From positions 1-20,059 of the forward strand of contig CALBCM010000009.1 in NCBI GenBank assembly GCA_937927235.1: DNA of 20,059 nt, given 5' to 3'. The DNA is from an uncultured Johnsonella sp. GTDB lineage: Bacteria; Bacillota; Clostridia; Lachnospirales; Lachnospiraceae. The translations under genes were made by a program, and so were the position numbers. The notes beneath the pieces were generated by a model. That model was not told the DNA's origin, did no database searches, and saw only the letters and a program-made list of their open reading frames with translations. Of this stretch, positions 14,095-20,059 are shown in pieces (position 1 is the stretch's first letter; the number at the start of each line of letters is the position of its first letter).

Positions 14095-16473
14095 ATGGAA
14101 ACATACGATAAGCTGCCGAAATTTTACAAAAAGTACAGAGCAAAAGAGGATGAAACAATATATGAACATACTGCCAATTTACTTAAAAATCTTGAAGAAC
14201 TCGAAAAAATAATTAATATGGAAGATATGGATTTGATTGAACAAGCCTGCATATATCACGATTTGGGTAAGATAAATCCTCTATTTCAAGAAAGACTGGA
14301 GTCAAAGAAAAAATTTGATGATACAAAGGAAATAGGACATAATATTCTGTCATTTTACCTGTCTAAACAATTTTTGGAAAATTACGAAAAAGAAGATAGA
14401 AATATTATTTTATATGCAATATTAAATCATCATGCTTATGTAGATAATTTTAAAATTATAGAAGAAAAAGAGAAAAAGAATTTGATAAATGATAATTTAA
14501 TAAGAATTGCAAAAGAAGTGTTTAATAGTGTGGAAATGGATTTTTCAAAGAGTATAGGTTCAAGAGAACTGGCTATTATAAGCAATTTGCGAACTAAATT
14601 TTCTAAAAAATCTATTTTAGTAAAAGGCTTTTTACATAAATGCGATTATGCCGCAAGTGCTCACAGCAAACTGGAAATTCCGAATATTCATTTGGAAAGC
14701 AGACTTGAAAAGCTGAAAGAAAGGTTTAAGGAAAAAGGCTTGTCGGACGGTTGGAACAAAATGCAAACATTTGCAAAGGACAATACCGACCACAATATAA
14801 TTTTAATAGGTTCTACCGGTTACGGAAAAACTGAAGCTTCACTTTTATGGATAGGAAATCATAAGGGATTTTATGTGCTTCCTCTGAAAACAGCAATTAA
14901 TGCAATGTATAGACGTATTAAAAATACTCTTTATCCTGATGATTACAGTGAAAACTTAGGATTGCTTCATGGGGAACTGGAAAATATATATTTAGAAGAC
15001 GGTAGTAATGAAGATATCGGCAAAGCAAACTTGAATAATGGAATAGGTGAAAGTATGAAGTTTTGGGAGTATTACGGGCTTACTAAAGCTATGTCCTTAC
15101 CTCTGACAATAAGCACACCAGATCAAATATTCAGATTTGTATTCAAGTATCGCTCCTATGAATTACAGCTTGCAACTTACAGTTATTCAAAAATCGTAAT
15201 AGATGAAATACAGGCATATTCACCGGATATATTAGCCACACTTATATATGCTTTGCAGCTTATTAACAAGGTGGGCGGAAAGTTTGCAATTATAACGGCA
15301 ACATTACCCCCTTTTATAAAAGATTTATTGCAAAAAGGCAGTGAAGAAAAGATTGAATATAAAGAAGCCGAATTTTTGAATGAAAAAATAAGGCATAGAG
15401 TCAAATTAAAAGATAAGACTATTGATATGGATGATATTAAAAATTTTATTGAAAGTAAAATGAATGATGAAAGTATGAAACTTTTAATTGTTTCAAATAC
15501 CGTAAAGGCGGCGCAAGACATTTATAAAGAGCTTAAAGTATGGCTGGAAGAAAATAATACGGATATTGAGATGCATTTATTACATTCAAAATTTACCATT
15601 CAGGATCGTAATGAAAAAGAAGAAGCCATATTAAAGGACGGACAAAGTGAGTGTAAGAAAAAAGTGATATGGATTTCAACACAGGTGGTTGAAGCAAGTC
15701 TTGACATAGATTTTGACTATCTGTTTACGGAACTTTCCGACCTGAGTGCCTTACTTCAAAGACTTGGAAGATGCAATCGTAAGGGACTTAAACCCATAGA
15801 TGAATTTAATTCATTTGTATATATGAATATAAATGAAAGTTTATTCAAAAAATTCGGAACCGACAATGCAAATGCATCAACGGGGATGCTTTATAAGTCC
15901 TTATTTGAGTTAAGCAAGGCGGCACTGCTTGAATGGGAAAAGGAAGATAATAAAGGATGTATGTCGGAAAGGGATAAAAATAAGATGATTAAAACTTATT
16001 TTACTAAGAAGATGATAATGGAATATGATGAAATGTATGGCAGTAACTATATTAAATATATATCAGAATATGAAATGATGTATCAGCACCTTCAGGATAT
16101 AATACCTGATTCTAAAAAACTCAGTGATGTATCAAAAGAATTCAGGCATATACTCAGCAAAAGGGTTATTCCAAATTCCATATATGAGGATAAACAGGAG
16201 CATATTGTAGAATTAATTAATGAGATTGAAGGAAAAAGAAAGCTTATAGGAAAATCAAAAAATAAGGAGGAAAAGCAGCAGTTAAGGATAGATATATTAC
16301 GTTTAAAAGATAAGTTTAAAAAGTTTACGTTAAATATAGCCTTATATGAGCTTGATGCGGATAAAAGCCACTGTGTAGTAGATAATGAAAAAATTATTAT
16401 TTCTACACGAGCTTATAATAAAGAATTCGGTATATTAAGAGAAAAAGATGACCGTGGAGGAATATTTATATGA
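14095..16473 (+). CDS. cas3: CRISPR-associated helicase-nuclease Cas3
   Basis: Recruited by Cascade to nick, unwind and degrade target DNA, 792 aa. ATG 14095 has GAGG about 7 nt upstream; the in-frame ATG at 14077 has no such site. The N-terminal HD nuclease shows H25, HD at 55-56 and NHH at 111-113. The SF2 helicase follows with Walker A GSTGYGKT (239-246), DEIQ (370-373), TATLPP (401-406), the VVEASLDIDFDYLF segment (~531-544) and motif VI QRLGRC (555-560). All key residues are present, so it should be active. It has the HD domain fused to the helicase, the normal I-B form. cas4 starts in its stop codon (ATGA overlap). Transcription must either read through the terminator upstream or start in the ~30 nt after it. 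Confidence 0.96.
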   Translation: METYDKLPKFYKKYRAKEDETIYEHTANLLKNLEELEKIINMEDMDLIEQACIYHDLGKINPLFQERLESKKKFDDTKEIGHNILSFYLSKQFLENYEKEDRNIILYAILNHHAYVDNFKIIEEKEKKNLINDNLIRIAKEVFNSVEMDFSKSIGSRELAIISNLRTKFSKKSILVKGFLHKCDYAASAHSKLEIPNIHLESRLEKLKERFKEKGLSDGWNKMQTFAKDNTDHNIILIGSTGYGKTEASLLWIGNHKGFYVLPLKTAINAMYRRIKNTLYPDDYSENLGLLHGELENIYLEDGSNEDIGKANLNNGIGESMKFWEYYGLTKAMSLPLTISTPDQIFRFVFKYRSYELQLATYSYSKIVIDEIQAYSPDILATLIYALQLINKVGGKFAIITATLPPFIKDLLQKGSEEKIEYKEAEFLNEKIRHRVKLKDKTIDMDDIKNFIESKMNDESMKLLIVSNTVKAAQDIYKELKVWLEENNTDIEMHLLHSKFTIQDRNEKEEAILKDGQSECKKKVIWISTQVVEASLDIDFDYLFTELSDLSALLQRLGRCNRKGLKPIDEFNSFVYMNINESLFKKFGTDNANASTGMLYKSLFELSKAALLEWEKEDNKGCMSERDKNKMIKTYFTKKMIMEYDEMYGSNYIKYISEYEMMYQHLQDIIPDSKKLSDVSKEFRHILSKRVIPNSIYEDKQEHIVELINEIEGKRKLIGKSKNKEEKQQLRIDILRLKDKFKKFTLNIALYELDADKSHCVVDNEKIIISTRAYNKEFGILREKDDRGGIFI

Positions 16474-16967
16474 TGCGTGAAAAGATAAGTGGGATAGCGG
16501 TCTATTATTATATGGTATGCAAAAGAAAATTATGGCTGTTCTATAACGATATTTCTATGGAAGATGAAAACGAGCTTGTTCAAATAGGAAAATTCATTGA
16601 CAGCACATCATATTCTTCAGAAAGAAAGCATATAATGATCAATGAAGAAATAAATATAGATTTTGTAGAGCAGTCAGGTGTCATTCATGAAATTAAAAAA
16701 AGCAGAAAAGTAGAGGATGCTTCTATATGGCAGGTTAAATATTATCTATATTATCTGAAACGGTATGGTATAGAAAATATCCGAGCAAAGATAGACTATC
16801 CTTTATTAAAACAGACTGTAGAAATAAGCTTGGAACCCAAAGATATTGAGAAGCTTATGGAAATTCTGGAAGGAATTAAAGCAATCATTCAAGAGAAAAA
16901 TATACCTGTTTGCCTTAATAACAGTATTTGCAAAAAATGTGCATATTTTGATTTATGTATGATATAG
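16470..16967 (+). CDS. cas4: CRISPR-associated exonuclease Cas4
   Basis: RecB-like nuclease that trims new spacers and selects their PAM together with Cas1-Cas2, 165 aa. The iron-sulfur cluster cysteines are C17 (MVCKRK) and a C-terminal group (C154, C157, C163; C148 lies just before). The nuclease core shows E74-x-K76 and the QVKYYLYYL helix (88-96) with its Gln and Tyr. It starts inside the cas3 stop, with GGAGG about 10 nt upstream, and is followed by cas1 after 13 nt. It appears complete. Confidence 0.93.
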   Translation: MMREKISGIAVYYYMVCKRKLWLFYNDISMEDENELVQIGKFIDSTSYSSERKHIMINEEINIDFVEQSGVIHEIKKSRKVEDASIWQVKYYLYYLKRYGIENIRAKIDYPLLKQTVEISLEPKDIEKLMEILEGIKAIIQEKNIPVCLNNSICKKCAYFDLCMI

Positions 16968-16980
16968 GAGAAAATAAAAA

Positions 16981-17973
16981 GTGAAAAACAGTTTATATAT
17001 TTATCAAAATGGAGAATTAAGCAGAAAAGATAATACTTTGAGATTTACTAATGAAAATGGTGATAAAAAAGATATACCTATTAATAGAATTTCAGAAATT
17101 TACTTTTTTGGGGAAGATACAATTAACACTAAGCTTATTATATTTTTAGCACAAAATAATATTATAGTTCATTTTTTTAATTACTATGATTTTTATATTT
17201 CAAGCCTTGTTCCGAGAGAGGCTAAAATTTCAGGTCGTTTGCTGGTAAATCAGGTTGAGCATTATACAGACAGCAAGAAGAGGATGGAGCTTGCAAAAGA
17301 ATTTGTAAAATCTGCCGGAAATAATATTTACAGGAATTTACGTTATTATAATGGGCGTGGTAAAGATGTAAAGAGGGCTATGCTTGAAATCACCTATTTA
17401 ATTAAAGAAATTGATAAGTGTAATAATATACAGCAGCTAATGGGAGTTGAAGGAAATATTCACAAAATTTATTATAGTCAGTGGGATGTGCTTATAGACC
17501 AAGAAATAAATTTTACTACCAGAGTAAAAAGACCGCCTGACAATATGATTAATACTTTAATATCATATTTGAACAGCTTAGTATATACAACAGTACTGAG
17601 TGAAATTTATAAGACTCAGTTGAATCCCACAATCAGTTATCTGCATGAGCCGGGTGTAAGCAGATTCTCATTAAGCCTTGATATTGCAGAAATATTTAAG
17701 CCACTGATTGCAGACAGAATGATTTTTTCTATCTTAAATAAAAATCAAATTAGAGAAAAGCATTTTTCAAAAGGATTGGATTATTTGCACTTATCAGAAC
17801 AGGGCTCTAAAATTATATTGGCTGAGTATGATAAAAGATTAAAGCAGACTATTTCTCATAGAGAATTGGGAAGAGAAGTGAGTTATAGGTACTTAATCAG
17901 ATTGGAATGCTATAAACTGATAAAACATTTATGTAATGAGAAAAAATATGATTCTTTTGTAATGTGGTGGTAG
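16981..17973 (+). CDS. cas1: CRISPR integrase Cas1
   Basis: Metal-dependent integrase that inserts new spacers at the leader end of an array, 330 aa. The active-site residues are visible: E157 (MGVEGNIHKIYY), H222 (YLHEPG) and D234 (SLDIAEIFKP). The N-terminal beta domain spans ~1-85. It starts at GTG 16981, with AGGAG about 10 nt upstream. The length and motifs are normal for the I-B branch. It is 3 nt before cas2. Confidence 0.96.
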   Translation: MKNSLYIYQNGELSRKDNTLRFTNENGDKKDIPINRISEIYFFGEDTINTKLIIFLAQNNIIVHFFNYYDFYISSLVPREAKISGRLLVNQVEHYTDSKKRMELAKEFVKSAGNNIYRNLRYYNGRGKDVKRAMLEITYLIKEIDKCNNIQQLMGVEGNIHKIYYSQWDVLIDQEINFTTRVKRPPDNMINTLISYLNSLVYTTVLSEIYKTQLNPTISYLHEPGVSRFSLSLDIAEIFKPLIADRMIFSILNKNQIREKHFSKGLDYLHLSEQGSKIILAEYDKRLKQTISHRELGREVSYRYLIRLECYKLIKHLCNEKKYDSFVMWW

Positions 17974-17976
17974 ATT

Positions 17977-18252
17977 ATGTATGTAATATTAGTATATGAT
18001 ATATGTAAGGATGGTAATGGTCAGAAAAGATGGAATAGAGTATTTAAACTTTGCAAACAAAATTTAGTACATATTCAAAAATCTGTATTTGAAGGAGAAA
18101 TTTCAGAAGCTGACTTATTTAAACTGGAAAAATCTATTAACAAAGAAATAAATAAGAATTGTGACTCAGTAATTATATTTAAAAGTCGTAATGAAAGATG
18201 GCTTGATAAGGATATAATAGGTTTAGAACAAGAAGATCCTTTTATGCTTTAA
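17977..18252 (+). CDS. cas2: CRISPR adaptation protein Cas2
   Basis: Structural partner that bridges two Cas1 dimers during spacer integration, 91 aa. The ferredoxin-like start MYVILVYDI with D8 is typical, and the C-terminal strand with SVIIFKS follows. It is the last cas gene. The stop codon is followed at once by IS200/IS605-like debris rather than a CRISPR array. Confidence 0.94.
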   Translation: MYVILVYDICKDGNGQKRWNRVFKLCKQNLVHIQKSVFEGEISEADLFKLEKSINKEINKNCDSVIIFKSRNERWLDKDIIGLEQEDPFML

Positions 18253-18259
18253 CACGCCG

Positions 18260-18345
18260 TGAGCAAAAATTCAACCACCTCTATAGGTGCTTGAATTGCG
18301 TGGTTGAAGCGGGAAGCTCCAACTTCTATAAGTTGGAGTAATCAC
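18260..18345 (+). mobile_element. Right-end/omega-RNA-like relic of an IS200/IS605-family element
   Basis: Two nested or overlapping hairpins are followed by a typical right end. TTCAACCAC (18270-18278) pairs exactly with GTGGTTGAA (18300-18308). CACCT (18276-18280) pairs with AGGTG (18285-18289), overlapping the first stem. Then GGAAG precedes CTCCAACTT (18317-18325), which pairs exactly with AAGTTGGAG (18330-18338), and the block ends TAATCAC (18339-18345). The block resembles the intact right end at 18967-19002 (GGAAGC, a stem, then GTAGTTCAC). No complete tnpB precedes it; cas2 does. I read it as what is left of a second, older element. Confidence 0.6.
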
Positions 18346-18358
18346 TGATAATATGTGA

Positions 18359-18889
18359 TATAATTCTGAAGGGAAGAGATACGAAAATCCAAAAATCATC
18401 AAAAAATACGAGAAGAAATTGGTAAAATTGCAAAGGCAGTTAGCACATAAAGAAAAGAGAAGCCAAAATTACTGTAAAATCAAGAAAAAGATAGCGTTAT
18501 GTCATGAAAAAATAGTAAATGCCAGAAAAGATTATCTGGACAGGATGTCCCATGAGATTATCAGCGAAAACCAAGTGATAGTTTCAGAAAATTTACAGAT
18601 AAAAAACATGGTAAAAAATCATCATTTGGCAAAGTCCATAAGTGATGTATCGTGGTATGAACTGACAAGGCAGTTAGAGTATAAAGCAAAGTGGAATGGC
18701 AGGAAATATGTAAAAATAGATATATTTTATGCAAACGGCCAGTTGTGTTGCGTTTGCAGATGCCAAAATGCAGAAACGAAAAATCTGTCAGTAGGAAAAT
18801 GGGTATGTCCTGTTTGTGGAACAAAGCATGACAGAGATATCAATGCTGCGAAGAATATATTGGCAGAGGGATTAAGAAAAATAGCATAA
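18359..18889 (+). pseudogene. tnpB: 5'-truncated TnpB (RNA-guided nuclease of IS200/IS605)
   Basis: About 176 codons of the 3' half of tnpB are open after an in-frame stop at 18356-18358. The first residues, SEGKRYENPKIIKKYEKKL, normally follow the RuvC-I Asp motif (DLG) by a few residues. The N-terminal ~half and the RuvC-I Asp are therefore missing. What remains includes the RuvC-II Glu (VSENLQIKN), the CxxC...CxxC zinc ribbon (CCVC and CPVC), and the RuvC-III Asp (HDRDINAAKN). Any TTG start at 18419 would not restore activity. No tnpA or left end is seen. The protein cannot be an active nuclease. Confidence 0.88.
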
Positions 18890-19002
18890 GGAAATCATAC
18901 CATAGGGCAGGGACTGCCCGAATTAAAGTCTGTGGAGATATAGTAAGGTTGCGAGGTCTATAAAGCAGGAAGCCCACTGACTTTAAACAATGGGTAGTTC
19001 AC
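18890..19002 (+). ncRNA. Omega RNA and right end of the IS200/IS605 element
   Basis: The stretch from the tnpB stop to TTCAC (18998-19002) has the usual layout of an omega-RNA scaffold. GGGCAG (18905-18910) pairs with CTGCCC (18914-18919). A middle region with GTCTGTGGAGATATAG follows, then GGAAGCCCAC, a loop and TGGGTAGTTCAC. The bases after 19002 (ATCACGGGAGTACTCT) would be the guide and the flanking target. With tnpB truncated, the RNA has no working partner here. Confidence 0.7.
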
Positions 19003-19020
19003 ATCACGGGAGTACTCTGA

Positions 19021-19606
19021 ATGAAAAAGGCTGTTATATATATACATGGCAAAGGTGGTTCTATTGATGAAGCTAATCATTATAAAAAAATTTTTAATGA
19101 TGATTACGAAGTCATAGGCTTTGATTATAAATCAGAGCTGCCGTGGCAGGCTAAGACAGAATTTCAAAAATATTTTGATTTTATCATTCCAAAATATGAT
19201 GAAATATTATTAATTGGAAATAGTATAGGAGCCTATTTTTCTATGCTCTCTTTATCAGAAAAGCTAATAAAAAGAGCAATATTTATTTCACCTGTTGTGA
19301 ACATGGAAAATGTGATTTTAAATAGAATGAAATGGGCGAATGTATCTGAAGAAGAACTTAAGGCTAAAAAAGTAATTAATGCTTTTTTTGGAGAACCGTT
19401 ATCGTGGGAATATCTTTACTTATGTCAAAAAAAATCCGATAACATGGAATACGCCTACCAGTATTCTTTATGGTGGAAAAGACAATATAACCTCTTTTAA
19501 AGTAAAGGATAATTTTGCAAATAAAATAAATGCAGATTTAACAGTTTTAGATAATGGAGAACATTGGTTTCATACAGACGAACAGATTAAATTTTTAGAT
19601 AACTGA
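19021..19606 (+). pseudogene. Frameshifted alpha/beta hydrolase
   Basis: The two parts lie in adjacent frames. The first, 19021 onward, has HGKGG (9-13, oxyanion-hole region) and the nucleophile elbow GNSIGAY with Ser68. The second, ending at TGA 19604-19606, carries the expected YGGKDN (acid) and GEHWFHT (catalytic His) regions. The switch falls at about 19412-19431, where CTTTA and an eight-A run occur. One extra base there would explain it. Joined, the protein would be about 194 aa, similar to RBBP9/YdeN-like small hydrolases. ATG 19021 has GGGAG about 8 nt upstream. A sequencing error in the A-run remains possible. Confidence 0.75.
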
Positions 19607-19648
19607 TTTAAAAAAATAATTGAGTAAATCCCAGTTTTGCATAATAAG

Positions 19649-19684
19649 GGTGTGGATGAGTTAGAGTCATCTGCACCTGTTTTT
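19649..19684 (+). terminator. Intrinsic terminator after the hydrolase
   Basis: GGTGTGGATGA (19649-19659) pairs along its full length with TCATCTGCACC (19667-19677), including two G-U pairs, and is followed by TGTTTTT. It ends the hydrolase transcript. Confidence 0.85.
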
Positions 19685-20059
19685 ATGTGATAAAGTTGCA
19701 GATGGAAGAAATATTTGGATTAATAATCCTGTATATTTATAAGAAGTGCAGTTGCAAAAATAGTTGTCGACCAGTAATAAGTCAAAAGTATAGGGAGATC
19801 GACAATTGCTTTATATAAAGGAATGAGAATAGTTTTTGCTGCAAGGTATCGTAAAATAGTAATCTACAAATACTCTAAAAAAGCAGGAAGACAAAAAATA
19901 ACTTTTCAATCAAGTGAATATGTGGTATTATATGAAACGGAATAGAACATTACCAGATTGGAATGTAAAGTCCTAGCAATTGTTTGTCTTATTCTTCTTT
20001 TTTCTGGACTTATGTCAATAAGTTAGACACAAAAAGTCGAACTTTTTATGCTGCTTGGA
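19685..20059. other. Gene-poor end of the window with an inverted repeat and a possible IS end
   Basis: No convincing gene is seen. TTGTCGA (19764-19770) and TCGACAA (19799-19805) form a 7-bp inverted repeat around 28 nt. A 40-codon frame (19823-19945) lacks a proper ribosome binding site and resembles nothing I know. GTCTAACTTATTGACATAAGTCC, read on the minus strand from about 20028 to 20006, looks like an insertion-sequence terminus, but no transposase is in view. AAAAAGT/ACTTTTT (20031-20047) is a short hairpin. No repeated unit suggests a CRISPR array. Confidence 0.35.

Noticed and set aside
15183..15521. Minus-strand open frames across the window, such as this 112-codon one inside cas3
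   Set aside because: All lie opposite well-supported plus-strand genes, have no ribosome binding site worth noting, and look like no known protein.
18265..18345. A degenerate CRISPR repeat pair behind cas2
   Set aside because: The hairpins differ from each other and end like an IS200/IS605 right end; no unit of ~30 nt recurs.
19823..19945. A 40-codon frame near the end of the window
   Set aside because: Purines upstream are too close to the ATG to act as a ribosome binding site, and the product resembles nothing recognisable.

Overview
The window is low-GC, with Shine-Dalgarno sites of the AGGAGG type, TTGACT/TATAAT promoters, clostridial-type housekeeping proteins, and a 23S rRNA 3' end followed by tRNAs. 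This suggests a member of the Clostridia (Firmicutes), plausibly a Lachnospiraceae relative. No species can be named from sequence alone.

Layout. (1) 1-883: the 3' end of a 23S rRNA gene, then five tRNAs (Glu-UUC, a CAU tRNA, Asn-GUU, Asp-GUC, Leu-UAA), closed by an intrinsic terminator. No 5S gene lies between the 23S and the tRNAs. (2) 929-9482: ten plus-strand housekeeping genes. They are an OGG1-like DNA glycosylase, NAD+ synthetase (nadE), a SpoU/TrmH RNA methyltransferase, a small membrane protein, birA, rpoD, queH, HPr (ptsH) and tcdA. Promoters can be seen before nadE, rpoD and ptsH. (3) 9493-9606: a 36-residue scrap of a response-regulator receiver domain, then an intrinsic terminator and a strong promoter. 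(4) 9803-18252: a complete type I-B (Tneap-like) cas locus in the order cas6-cas8b-cas7-cas5-cas3-cas4-cas1-cas2. (5) 18253-19002: debris of IS200/IS605-type elements, made of a right-end/omega-RNA-like block, a 5'-truncated tnpB and a second right end/omega RNA. (6) 19021-19606: a frameshifted alpha/beta hydrolase. (7) 19607-20059: a terminator, an inverted-repeat motif and a possible IS end.

How the cas genes work together: Cas6 processes crRNA; Cas8b, Cas7 and Cas5 (plus a small subunit) form Cascade; Cas3 degrades the target; Cas4-Cas1-Cas2 acquire spacers. The 3' part of cas8b has a well-placed internal Shine-Dalgarno site and in-frame ATG, predicting a separately translated 104-aa Cas11. 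A strong intrinsic terminator between cas5 and cas3 splits the Cascade genes from cas3 and the adaptation genes. Cas5 carries a long coiled-coil insertion. No CRISPR array is visible; transposon debris sits directly behind cas2, where an array would often lie.

Outside the CRISPR locus, the most notable observation is that NadE keeps the Glu and Lys of its glutaminase triad but has Gly where the catalytic Cys should be.
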